A DNA stretch of 64,000 bases, taken from JAHJQZ01 sp963676075. GTDB lineage: Bacteria > Pseudomonadota > Alphaproteobacteria > Rhizobiales > Devosiaceae. Location of the stretch: the NCBI GenBank assembly GCA_963676075.2, contig CAXXNZ010000025.1, forward strand, positions 160,108 to 224,107, in the 5' to 3' direction. The position numbers and the translations under genes were made by a program. The notes under the pieces are model-generated. The model did no database searches. It was not told the origin of the DNA and was given only the letters and a program-made list of their open reading frames with translations. Of the stretch, positions 41,947 to 50,633 are shown piece after piece. Position 1 is the stretch's first letter. Every line of letters begins with the position of its first letter.

Positions 41947-42789
41947 GTGGCGCAAAAGATAGCATTTCAGGGCGAAGCAGGTGCCTTTAGCCACCAGGCG
42001 GTCGCGACCGTATTCCCGGAAGACGAGCCGGTCTCCTGCATCACCTTCGAGGACACGATTGGCGCCGTGCAATCCGGCCGCGCCGACCTCGCCATGGTGC
42101 CGGTGGAAAACTCGCTTTACGGCCGTATCGCCGACATCCACTACCTTTTGCCCAATTCCGGTCTGTTCATCATCGGCGAGCATTTCCAGCCGATCCGCAT
42201 GAACCTTTTGGGCGTGCCCGGCGCCACCATCGACGACATCAAATCGGTGCAGAGCCTTTCGGTGGCGCTCGGCCAGTGCCGGCGCTTTATCTCCGAGCAT
42301 GGCTTCCGCACCATCTCCTCGGTCGACACTGCCGGCTCGGCCCGCGAGGTTGCCGAGCGCGGCGACAAGTCGATCGCCGCCATCGCCTCACGCCTCGCCG
42401 GGGAAACCTATGGCCTTGATCTTCTGGCCGAGAACATCGAGGACGCGGCGCACAACACCACGCGCTTTCTCGTCATGTCGCGGACCCAAAAGATCCCGCC
42501 CGCCGGCAACGGCCCGGTCAAGACGACCTTCGTGTTCCGCGTGCGCAACGTCCCGGCGGCGCTCTACAAGGCCATGGGTGGGTTTGCCACCAACGGCATC
42601 AACATGACCAAGCTCGAAAGCTACATGGTCGATGGCTCGTTCACGGCGACACAGTTCTATTCCGACATCGAAGGTCACCCCAATGAGCGCAGCGTTCAAC
42701 TCGCCTTCGAGGAAATCGGCTTTTTCACCGACCGCTTCCAGGTGCTTGGCGTTTATCCCAAGGCCCTGAAACAGGGCGCCGTTTCCTAA
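41947..42789 (+). CDS. pheA: Prephenate dehydratase
   Basis: The roughly 280-residue product is monofunctional prephenate dehydratase: IAFQGEAGAFSHQA at the start, VPVENSLYGRI, the catalytic Thr-Arg motif in NTTRFLVM, and a C-terminal ACT domain (KTTFVFRVRNVPAALYKAMG and MTKLESYMVDG), through which phenylalanine inhibits it. It forms phenylpyruvate for phenylalanine synthesis. GTG 41947 is chosen since GGAGA lies about six bases upstream, while GTG 41941 would overlap it. A RIME-like repeat follows its stop codon. Confidence 0.93.
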   Translation: MAQKIAFQGEAGAFSHQAVATVFPEDEPVSCITFEDTIGAVQSGRADLAMVPVENSLYGRIADIHYLLPNSGLFIIGEHFQPIRMNLLGVPGATIDDIKSVQSLSVALGQCRRFISEHGFRTISSVDTAGSAREVAERGDKSIAAIASRLAGETYGLDLLAENIEDAAHNTTRFLVMSRTQKIPPAGNGPVKTTFVFRVRNVPAALYKAMGGFATNGINMTKLESYMVDGSFTATQFYSDIEGHPNERSVQLAFEEIGFFTDRFQVLGVYPKALKQGAVS

Positions 42790-42827
42790 GGCAGATTGGG
42801 TCTCTCTCAGACGGAATCGCCACCTGC

Positions 42828-42984
42828 TTCCCTCCCCTTGATGGGGAGGGTGGCTCGACGAAGTCGAGTCGGGTGGGGTGGAGCCACAGGCACCGAACAT
42901 GGGGCCTTACCCCCACCCAGGCTCGCAACGAACTTAGCGAAGGGCTAAGTCCTGCTCGCCAACCCTCCCCACAAGGGGGAGGGA
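42828..42984 (+). repeat. RIME-like intergenic repeat, copy 2
   Basis: The 157-base element lies after pheA, with the same end palindromes as the copy at 28555-28714 and the same orientation. Its two inner hairpins (42854-42868 and 42932-42950) differ from copy 1 by paired substitutions that preserve base pairing. Confidence 0.8.
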
Positions 42985-43061
42985 AAACCGGAAGCACAAG
43001 GCTCCGGTCCCTTTGAATCCTGCCGTCGCGCGAAAGCGCAAACGCTCGGGTTCGATCGTGC

Positions 43062-44663
43062 CTAGCTGAATGACTCGGTCGCCGCCTTCATGATGGCAAG
43101 GCCGGACCTGTACTGGTCGAGCCAGGCGCCATAGCCGGCGACATCTTCGGGATCGGGCGCCGCAACGTCGAGTTCGACGCCGGCGAACACCTCGTCCGAC
43201 AAATAGGCTTCGAGAGACTTGCCTGCGCCGGTGCGCAGATATTCGGCCAGAACGGCAATGCCCCAGGCGCCGCCTTCGCTGGCGGTATCGCCGACACTGA
43301 CCGGCGCGCCGATGGCCGCCGCCAGCAGGCGCTGCGCCACCCCGGCGGTGCGGAACATGCCGCCATGGGCGAACATCGAATCCAGCTTCACGCCCTCGCC
43401 GTGCAGAACATTCATGCCAAGGCTCAGCGTGCCGAAGGCGGCGTAGAGCTGGGTACGCATGAAATTGGCAAGGGTCAGCCGACTGTCGGGAGTCCGGACG
43501 ACCAGCGGGCGGCCTTCGGCCAGTCCGGTGATCGGTTCGCCGGCGAGATAGTTATAGGCGAGCAATCCGCCGCCATCCGCCTCGCCCTTGAGCGCGGCGT
43601 CAAAGAGCGCGCCGAACACGGCATTGGCATCCGCCTTGGCACCAATGGCTTCGGCAAATTCGGTGAACACACCGGCCCAGGTGCCGAGCTCACTGGCGCC
43701 GTTGTTGCAGTGAACCATGGCGACGAGATCGCCGGCCGGCGTCGTCACGATATCGAGTTCCTCATGGACCGAGGTCAGCGGCTTTTCCAGCACCACCATG
43801 GCGAAGATGGATGTGCCGGCGCTGATATTGCCGGTGCGCGGGGCGACGGCATTGGTCGCAACCATGCCGGTGCCGGCATCGCCTTCGGGCGGGCAGATCG
43901 GGGTGCCGGGCTTGAGCGTGCCTGTCGGATCGAGCAGCACAGCACCCTCATCGGTCAAACTGCCGGCGTCCTGGCCGGCGACCAGCACCTCGGGGAAGAC
44001 CTGAGTTGCATCGAGACCGGGCTGCAGAGCGGCGACCATGTCGCCGAACTGCTTCATCATCGGCGCATCGAACGTGCGCGTCGCAGGGTCAATCGGGAAC
44101 ATGCCGGATGCATCGCCGACACCAATGACCTTGCGCCCGGTCAGACGCCAGTGAACATAGCCGGCAAGCGTGGTGATATAGGCGACCTTTTCAGTGTGAG
44201 GCTCCTTGTCGAGCACGGCCTGATAAAGGTGAGACGCCGACCAACGGTGCGGGAAGTTGAAGCCGAGCGCCTTGGTCAATTCCACGGTGGCGCGTTCGGT
44301 ATTGGTGTTGCGCCAGGTGCGGAACGGCACCAGCAGCTTGTCCTTGGCGTCAAAGGCCAGATAGCCATGCATCATCGCCGAGAACCCGAGCGCGCCGATG
44401 CGGGTGAGCTTGACGCCATGCCGGCTTTCGACGTCGGCCATCAGGGATTTGACGGCAGCCTGCAAGCCGGCCCAGATCGCGTCATCCGGATAGGTCCAGA
44501 GCCGGTCTACGAACTGATTCTCCCAGCCGTGAGTGCCCGTAGCGAGGACTTCGTGGTCCGGACCGATGAGGCACGCCTTGATATTGGTCGACCCGAACTC
44601 AATGCCCAGAGATGTATTGCCTCCGGAAATCGCCGCGACCATATCGGTCTCCTGCTGGCTCAT
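43062..44663 (-). CDS. araB: FGGY-family carbohydrate kinase, probable L-ribulokinase
   Basis: The 533-residue product is an FGGY kinase with an N-terminal ATP-binding half (LGIEFGSTNIKACLIG) and the substrate half with GALGFSAMMHGYLAFD. The phosphate-transfer glycine loop is GGMFRTAGVAQRLLAAAIG. It sits beside araC and the arabinose isomerase gene, so phosphorylation of L-ribulose is the likely role. It does not look like the classical E. coli AraB but like a second ribulokinase/xylulokinase-type lineage. The start has a strong GGGAGG upstream. The araB symbol is by context. Confidence 0.75.
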   Translation of the reverse strand: MSQQETDMVAAISGGNTSLGIEFGSTNIKACLIGPDHEVLATGTHGWENQFVDRLWTYPDDAIWAGLQAAVKSLMADVESRHGVKLTRIGALGFSAMMHGYLAFDAKDKLLVPFRTWRNTNTERATVELTKALGFNFPHRWSASHLYQAVLDKEPHTEKVAYITTLAGYVHWRLTGRKVIGVGDASGMFPIDPATRTFDAPMMKQFGDMVAALQPGLDATQVFPEVLVAGQDAGSLTDEGAVLLDPTGTLKPGTPICPPEGDAGTGMVATNAVAPRTGNISAGTSIFAMVVLEKPLTSVHEELDIVTTPAGDLVAMVHCNNGASELGTWAGVFTEFAEAIGAKADANAVFGALFDAALKGEADGGGLLAYNYLAGEPITGLAEGRPLVVRTPDSRLTLANFMRTQLYAAFGTLSLGMNVLHGEGVKLDSMFAHGGMFRTAGVAQRLLAAAIGAPVSVGDTASEGGAWGIAVLAEYLRTGAGKSLEAYLSDEVFAGVELDVAAPDPEDVAGYGAWLDQYRSGLAIMKAATESFS

Positions 44664-45011
44664 CGGTCATTCCCTCCCTTTTCTAAGGTTCATTGTTCTG
44701 CCATTGCCTGTTTCCGGCGCATTTGACCGAACCATCCAGCGCAATTGCCAGTGATCTGCCAAGATCTGCGGGCGCAGGTCCAACCGGTTTTGTGGGATGG
44801 AAATGCGAGGCCAAAGCCACGGCCCAACCCTGCGATTCCAGCCAGACCTTACACCGAACCCAGCCAGTCGAAACGTCTGATTTCCGGTTCCGTTCTGGCC
44901 ATGTCCTGCCGGGGCACCGGCATGGATGATCCGCCTTTTCTCTCCCGGGTGAAATCAGCGTCATTTTGGTATAAACTCCCCAAAAATCTACAGGGTGGGG
45001 GAAAATTTGGA
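44664..45011. promoter_or_regulatory. Divergent promoter region araB-araC
   Basis: The 348 bases contain the promoters of two divergent genes. On the plus strand TATAAA at 44970-44975 could be a -10 of araC. No clear AraC-type paired sites could be identified by eye, and no gene is seen. Confidence 0.5.
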
Positions 45012-46064
45012 ATGCAGCATTCCGCTAATGACATGGATGATCAGGGCAGACCGGACGGCAAAGATCGTGACAAGGTCGACCCCGCACAGGATCCCCAGGT
45101 CCAGCGAATCATCGACAAGCTGGCGCACCCGACCAGCCCCGCGGGCGGTGTCGACCTCGACGTGGCGCCGCTGTTCCCGGGTTTTCCTTTCGATGTCAGG
45201 CTGGTGGCCGGAATCACCCCGATCGAGAAGGGCGGCCCGCTTGATTTCTACATCGACAGGCCCAATGGCATGGCGGGCTGGATCATCAATCTGACCATCG
45301 AAGGCAAGGGGCAGGTCTTTGAGGGAAAGGATTCATTTGTCGTCGAACAGGGCGATCTGATGCTGTTTCCGCCCGAGGCCGTGCACTATTACGGACGCGC
45401 GCCCGACGCTGACAAATGGTGGCACCGCTGGATCTATTTCCAACCGCGCGCCTTCTGGCGCTCCTGGCTGAAATGGGAGCACCAATTCCGGTCCGTGCAT
45501 ATTTTGCGCGCCAAGGGCGATCGCTTTCTCGGCGAGATAGCGCAATTGTTCGCCGAGGTGGAAAAGCACGCGACGCACAATGATTACCTGTCGGCCGACC
45601 TTGCCTTCAACCGGCTCGAGTTCATCCTTTTGTCATGCCAACGGGCCGACCGCGCTGCGCATGTGAAAGACGAACCGGTGGACGACCGGGTGCTCGCGGC
45701 GTGCCATCTGATCTCCTCGAACCTGCAAAGTTCCGCCAGCGTCAGCGAAATCGCCACCAGGGTCTGTCTGTCCCCGTCCCGTCTGTCTCACCTTTTTCGC
45801 AAGCATCTCGGCATGGGCGTGGTCCAGTGGCGTGAATGCCAACGTCTGCAATACGCCAAACAGCTGCTGCGCGTCACCAATGCACCCATCAAGTCGCTGT
45901 CACACATGGTCGGCTATGATGACCCCTTGTACTTTTCCCGGGTCTTCCGCCGCCATGTCGGCATGAGCCCCTATAGCTTCAGGGCGCGAAGTCTTGGCAC
46001 CTCGCCTGAGGAGGAGACGCCGGCCCCGGGCTTCAAGGAAACGCTCAGCGAGGACTTCGACTGA
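45012..46064 (+). CDS. araC: Arabinose operon regulator AraC
   Basis: The 350-residue product follows E. coli AraC: VAGITPIEKGGPLDFYIDRP, MAGWIINLTIEGKGQ, GDLMLFPPEAVHYYGR, the ligand-domain tail, and CLSPSRLSHLFRKHLG with the two HTHs in the C-terminal half. This protein switches arabinose genes on with L-arabinose and probably controls the divergent kinase gene and the araA/araD/ytf genes convergent with it. An N-terminal extension of about 45 residues precedes the AraC-like part. The ATG at 45012 is chosen because the frame upstream looks unrelated. Confidence 0.9.
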   Translation: MQHSANDMDDQGRPDGKDRDKVDPAQDPQVQRIIDKLAHPTSPAGGVDLDVAPLFPGFPFDVRLVAGITPIEKGGPLDFYIDRPNGMAGWIINLTIEGKGQVFEGKDSFVVEQGDLMLFPPEAVHYYGRAPDADKWWHRWIYFQPRAFWRSWLKWEHQFRSVHILRAKGDRFLGEIAQLFAEVEKHATHNDYLSADLAFNRLEFILLSCQRADRAAHVKDEPVDDRVLAACHLISSNLQSSASVSEIATRVCLSPSRLSHLFRKHLGMGVVQWRECQRLQYAKQLLRVTNAPIKSLSHMVGYDDPLYFSRVFRRHVGMSPYSFRARSLGTSPEEETPAPGFKETLSEDFD

Positions 46065-46192
46065 GTCTTTCGCCAATGCATTTGCGGCATGGGGAAACCG
46101 GTGTGCGTGTTGATCGCGCCGCAAGCTGTCGCCTTTGGGGAAAGCCCCTTTGACGTCACGAGGCTTCGGAGCGGTCCAAGCGTCTTCCCTCA

Positions 46193-46220
46193 CAAAAAAG
46201 AGCCCGGCCGAAGCCGGGCT
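46193..46220 (-). terminator. Rho-independent terminator of araA
   Basis: AGCCCGGC and GCCGGGCT form a stem with a CGAA loop and are followed on the minus strand by a TTTTTT run. It lies about 50 bases after the araA stop codon. Confidence 0.8.
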
Positions 46221-46269
46221 ATGCGCGTCCTTGGCCGGGAAGGATTCGGCCAGTTTGGGGATCCGCCGA

Positions 46270-47784
46270 TCAGGCGACGAACCCCTTTGCGAGATGCCAG
46301 TAAACCTCGTTGGTCCTCAGATCCTGCTTGAACCGCGACAGTTCGGTGGTCTCGTCGATCACCGCCAGCTCGATGCCGGCAATGGTGGCGAAATCATCGA
46401 GCATTTCGGTGGTGACATCGTAGCTGTAGGCGGTGTGATGGGCGCCGCCGGCCAGGATCCAGGCGCTGACCGCCGTCTTGAAATCAGGGTTGCACTCCCA
46501 GACCGCCCGCGCGACCGGCAGCTTGGGCAGGTCCGGATGATCGATCGCGGTGACCGAATTGGAAATCAAACGGAAGCGGTTGCCGAGATCGACCAGCGTG
46601 GCATTGATCGCCGGCCCCTTGCGGGAGTTGAACACGAGGCGCACCGGATCGTCCTTGCCGCCGATGCCCAGCGGATGGATTTCAACTGTCGGCTTGCCGA
46701 TACTGATCGTCGGGCAGACCTCAAGCATATGCGAGCCCAGTACGCGCGGCGTGTCCGAGGCGAAATCGTAGGTATAGTCCTCCATGAAGGAACTGGCGCC
46801 GGAGAGACCTTCGCCCATGACCTTGATGGCGCGCACCAGCGCCACGGTCTTCCAGTCGCCCTCGCCGGCAAACCCATAGCCGGACGCCATCAGGCGCTGG
46901 CTGGCGATGCCGGGCAATTGCGTCATGCCGTGCAGATCTTCGAACGTGTCGGTAAAGCCCTTGAACCCGCCGTCCTCGAGGAAAGCACGAAGGCCAAGTT
47001 CCTGCTTGGCATTGTACAATAGGCGGTCGTGGCGTGCGCCGTCCGGCTGCAGCTCCGGAACCACGTCATAGAGCTTGAGATACTCCTCGGCGAGTGCGGC
47101 AACATCTGAATCCGGGATCTGCTCCATGCGGTCGACAAGATCCATGATGCCATAGCCGTTGACCGAGAAGCCGAGCTTCATTTCGGCCCCGACCTTGTCG
47201 CCTTCGGTGACCGCGACATTGCGCATATTGTCTCCGAAGCGCACGAAGCGCCCACCTTGCCAATCGTCCCAGGCGCGGGCGGCGCGCATCCAGGTGTCGA
47301 CCTGGGTCTGAACCGCCGGATCCGACCAGTGGCCGGCCACGACCTTGCGTCCAAGGCGCATGCGGGTGTGGATGAACCCGCCCTCGCGGTCGCCGTGGGC
47401 GGCCTGATGCAGGTTCATGTAGTCCATGTCGATGGCGTCCCAGGGCAGGGCGGCATTGAGCTGGGTATGAAGATGCATCAGCGGCTTGGTCAGAAGCGAC
47501 AGGCCCCTGATCCACATCTTGGCCGGCGAGAAGGTGTGCATCCAGACGATGACACCACCGCACTCGGGATCGGCCGAGGCCTTGCGCATGGTATCGGCGA
47601 TTTCGTCGGACGTGGTCACGACGCCGGCGAAATGGATCGGCAGCACCAGCTTGCCGCCTGCCGCCAGCCCCTCGGCAACCTTGCGGGCGCCGTCGGCAAC
47701 CTGAGCCAGCGTCTCGGGGCCATAAAGGTGCTGAGCCCCGCAGACCAACCAGAACTTCAGCGGCTTCAATCCAATCATCTTCAA
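46270..47784 (-). CDS. araA: L-arabinose isomerase
   Basis: The 504-residue product matches AraA: FWLVCGAQHLYGPETL, GVIVWMHTFSPAKMWIRGL, HLHTQLN, DMDYMNLHQAAHGDREGG, GFAGEGDWKTVALVRA and the His-rich C-terminal GGAHHTAYSY. It interconverts L-arabinose and L-ribulose with Mn2+. It is the last gene of the ytfQ-ytfR-ytfT-yjfF-araD-araA run, 104 bases after araD. A terminator follows. Confidence 0.95.
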   Translation of the reverse strand: MKMIGLKPLKFWLVCGAQHLYGPETLAQVADGARKVAEGLAAGGKLVLPIHFAGVVTTSDEIADTMRKASADPECGGVIVWMHTFSPAKMWIRGLSLLTKPLMHLHTQLNAALPWDAIDMDYMNLHQAAHGDREGGFIHTRMRLGRKVVAGHWSDPAVQTQVDTWMRAARAWDDWQGGRFVRFGDNMRNVAVTEGDKVGAEMKLGFSVNGYGIMDLVDRMEQIPDSDVAALAEEYLKLYDVVPELQPDGARHDRLLYNAKQELGLRAFLEDGGFKGFTDTFEDLHGMTQLPGIASQRLMASGYGFAGEGDWKTVALVRAIKVMGEGLSGASSFMEDYTYDFASDTPRVLGSHMLEVCPTISIGKPTVEIHPLGIGGKDDPVRLVFNSRKGPAINATLVDLGNRFRLISNSVTAIDHPDLPKLPVARAVWECNPDFKTAVSAWILAGGAHHTAYSYDVTTEMLDDFATIAGIELAVIDETTELSRFKQDLRTNEVYWHLAKGFVA

Positions 47785-47888
47785 GCTCTTTCGTATCTCG
47801 CCTTCGGGGCGTGCCCGCGGGCATCTTTGTGTTCGCTCCCGCGCCAGTGCTTATGCATCGCACCGGGGGCGTGGTACTTGGCATCCGG

Positions 47889-48605
47889 CTATTTGCCGGG
47901 TGTATCGTCCTCGGGCATTGACGTCTGGCCGTACCAGGCATTCTTCCCGTGCTTGCGCTGGTAGTGATAGTTGAGGACATAGTCCTCCAGCGGCGGTGCA
48001 TCGGAAATCTGATGGGTCAGCGTCGCCATGTGAGCCACTTCCTCGAGAACCACGGCGTTGTGCACCGCGTCTTCGGGGGTCTTGCCCCAGGTGAACGGCC
48101 CGTGGCCGGCAACCAGAACCATCGGCACGGACACCGGGTCGAGATCCTTGAAGCGCCGGACGATGCAATGGCCGGTGTTGGCTTCATAGGCGCTCTCCAC
48201 CTCTTCCGCCGTCAACGGCTCGGTGCAGGGCACCGGCCCGGAGCAGTAGTCGGCGTGAGTCGTGCCGAGGGCAGGAATCTCCCGCCGCGCCTGGGCCCAG
48301 CTCACCGCATAACGCGAATGGGTGTGAACCACGCCGCCGACATGCGGAAAGGCCTTGTAAAGCACGGTGTGGGTCTTGGTGTCGGACGAGGGCTTGAGGT
48401 TGCCTTCGACGACATTGTTGTCGAGATCGACAACGACCATGTGCTCAGGCCGCATCTCGTCGTAGGACACGCCAGACGGCTTGATAACAACCAATCCACG
48501 CTCCCGATCGATGCCGGAAACATTGCCCCAGGTGTAGATCACCACACCGCGTCGATTGAGTTCGAGATTTGCCTCGCAGACAGCTTCTTTCAGTGGCTCG
48601 AGCAT
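47889..48605 (-). CDS. araD: L-ribulose-5-phosphate 4-epimerase
   Basis: The 238-residue product matches AraD: RRGVVIYTWGNVSGIDRERG, IKPSGVSYDEM, the Zn-binding GVVHTHSRYAVSWAQ, ALGTTHADYCSGPVPC and VAGHGPFTWGKTPEDAVHNA. It converts L-ribulose 5-phosphate to D-xylulose 5-phosphate, the exit to the pentose phosphate pathway. The Met at 48605 has GAAGGAACG upstream. An open frame extends into the yjfF stop region, but that is unlikely to be used. The gap to yjfF is 13 bases. Confidence 0.93.
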   Translation of the reverse strand: MLEPLKEAVCEANLELNRRGVVIYTWGNVSGIDRERGLVVIKPSGVSYDEMRPEHMVVVDLDNNVVEGNLKPSSDTKTHTVLYKAFPHVGGVVHTHSRYAVSWAQARREIPALGTTHADYCSGPVPCTEPLTAEEVESAYEANTGHCIVRRFKDLDPVSVPMVLVAGHGPFTWGKTPEDAVHNAVVLEEVAHMATLTHQISDAPPLEDYVLNYHYQRKHGKNAWYGQTSMPEDDTPGK

Positions 48606-48618
48606 CGTTCCTTCTCCG

Positions 48619-49584
48619 TCAACTGGTCTTCCCGGCCGAACTGAACGACGAGACAACCCAGCGCTGGATAACGATAAACAGGAACAAAAGGAAGCCGGTT
48701 GCGATCAGGATCCAGGCACCATTCAACGTGCCGTTGAAGATGATGATGGTCGAGATCAGGGCCAGGATCATGCCGCCGAACAGGGCGCCGAAGACCATGC
48801 CGACACCACCGGTCAGCATGGTGCCGCCGAGAACGGAGGCCGCGATGGCGCTCAGCTCCAGCGTCATGCCCGCCAGCGGATAGCCCGAAGAGGTGTTCAT
48901 GGCGTAGATGACCCCGGCGATGGCGGAGTAGAAGCCGGCCAGCGCATAGATCATCACCGTGGTTTTGCGCATTGGCACGCCCATCAGCACCGCTGACGTC
49001 TTGTCACCGCCAATGGCATAGACATTGGTTCCGAAGCGGGTGAAATGGGCAATGATAATCGCCACCACCAGCATCGCCAGCATCACCAGGGCACCGCCGG
49101 TCAGGAAGCCTCCGCCCGGCAGGTCGAGATAGATATTGTTGAACCAGCTGACGAAGTAGTTGCGCAGCGGCACGGAGTCCAGATTGACCATGAAGCTGGC
49201 GCCACGCAGCAGAAACAGGCCGCTGAGCGTTACGATGAAGGGTTGGATTTCGCAGAAATCGATGAGGAAACCCTGGAAGGCGCCATAAAGGATGCCGAAG
49301 GCCAGAACGATGAAGATAACGACGATCGGGTCCCATCCGGCTGCATCCATGTTCGCCATGACGACGCCGACGAAACCGATCATCGATCCGATCGACAGAT
49401 CGATGCCGCCGGAAATGATGACAAAGGTCACGCCGATCGCGGCAAGGATGATGAAGGCGTTGTCGGCCAGAAGGTGACCGAACACCAGCGTCGAGAAAAT
49501 CCTCGGATAGAACAGCCCGCCTGCGACATAGAGCGCGACGAAGACGGAGATGGTGGCGAAAAGCGGAAGATAACGGTCTTTCAT
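48619..49584 (-). CDS. yjfF: Sugar ABC transporter permease, YjfF-like
   Basis: The 321-residue product has about ten hydrophobic segments of the RbsC/YjfF permease family and the conserved loop IGGDKTSAVLMGVPMRKTTV before TM6. The family importers bring in furanose sugars. The start codon overlaps the ytfT stop. Together with ytfT it forms the two-permease pair seen in the E. coli ytfQRT-yjfF importer. Confidence 0.88.
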   Translation of the reverse strand: MKDRYLPLFATISVFVALYVAGGLFYPRIFSTLVFGHLLADNAFIILAAIGVTFVIISGGIDLSIGSMIGFVGVVMANMDAAGWDPIVVIFIVLAFGILYGAFQGFLIDFCEIQPFIVTLSGLFLLRGASFMVNLDSVPLRNYFVSWFNNIYLDLPGGGFLTGGALVMLAMLVVAIIIAHFTRFGTNVYAIGGDKTSAVLMGVPMRKTTVMIYALAGFYSAIAGVIYAMNTSSGYPLAGMTLELSAIAASVLGGTMLTGGVGMVFGALFGGMILALISTIIIFNGTLNGAWILIATGFLLFLFIVIQRWVVSSFSSAGKTS

Positions 49585-50633
49585 TACGCCCTCCGACCGA
49601 ACAGGGACATCACGGCGCCGCGGAAGTTGTTGGACTGCAGCAGCAGGATGATAAGGACCAGAACGGCCTTGATGATCAGGTTGTATTCAGGTGGCCAGCC
49701 GCTCATCAGGATCGAGGTCACCATGGTCTGGATGACGAGCGCGCCAAGTATGGTCATGCCGAGATAGATTCGACCGCCCATCAGCGACCCACCACCGATC
49801 ACGACGGCGAGGATGGCATCGAGTTCGGAGAACAGCGCCACCGAGACCGGGTCCGAGGTGTGGACGTCCGCGGTCAGGATGATGGCGGCCCAACCGGTGC
49901 AGAAACCGGAAATCACATAGGCGCTGAACTTGATCAGTCGCGAGGGAATGCCGGCGATCTGCGCCGCTTCCGGGTTGCCGCCGACCGATTCGACGAACAG
50001 GCCGAGCGCGGTGCGCCTCAACAGGAACCACAAGAACAGGAAGATGGCGGCGAACAGGATCAACCGTGTCGGTATCGGGCCGATGGAGCCGACGCTCAGC
50101 CCCTGCAGCAATTCGCTGGTGAAACTGGGATCGGTGCCGCCATCGATCAGGTTGATCAAAAGGCCGATGCCGCGGCCGGCCACCATCAGGATCAGGGTGG
50201 CGATGATCGGCTGGATGTCGAGCACGGCAACCAGGAACCCGTTCCAGGCGCCGCAGGCGATGCCGACGAACAGCGCCAGCCACAAAATGACGAAGTGAGG
50301 ATCGCCAGCCTTGATGCGCCAGGCAATGACCGCGCCGACCACGGCGACGATCGAGCCGACCGAAAGGTCGATCCCCTTGGTGCCGATGACCACGGCCATG
50401 CCGATGGCGATCAGCGCCGGGGCGGTGCCGCGATAGAACACGTCAACGATCGGGCCGAACAGACGTCCGTTATTGATCGACAGACTGAAGAAAGACGGAA
50501 CCACAATGGCATTGACGATCAGAATGATCGCCAACACGACGAGGGGCCAGACGGCGCGGTGCGCCATCATGGCACGCAGGGTCGGGGCGAACGAGCTCTT
50601 GGTCTCCGAGCTTGAGAGGTCCTGGGTGTTCAT
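49584..50633 (-). CDS. ytfT: Sugar ABC transporter permease, YtfT-like
   Basis: The 349-residue product is a RbsC-family permease. It has the segments GIDLSVGSIVAVVGAVIAW, VAGRGIGLLINLIDGGTDPS and SVGGNPEAAQIAGIPSRLIK, with about ten transmembrane helices. It overlaps both neighbours by few bases (yjfF start, ytfR stop), so the importer subunits are probably made in fixed ratio. The predicted cargo is arabinose or galactofuranose-type sugar. Confidence 0.88.
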   Translation of the reverse strand: MNTQDLSSSETKSSFAPTLRAMMAHRAVWPLVVLAIILIVNAIVVPSFFSLSINNGRLFGPIVDVFYRGTAPALIAIGMAVVIGTKGIDLSVGSIVAVVGAVIAWRIKAGDPHFVILWLALFVGIACGAWNGFLVAVLDIQPIIATLILMVAGRGIGLLINLIDGGTDPSFTSELLQGLSVGSIGPIPTRLILFAAIFLFLWFLLRRTALGLFVESVGGNPEAAQIAGIPSRLIKFSAYVISGFCTGWAAIILTADVHTSDPVSVALFSELDAILAVVIGGGSLMGGRIYLGMTILGALVIQTMVTSILMSGWPPEYNLIIKAVLVLIILLLQSNNFRGAVMSLFGRRA

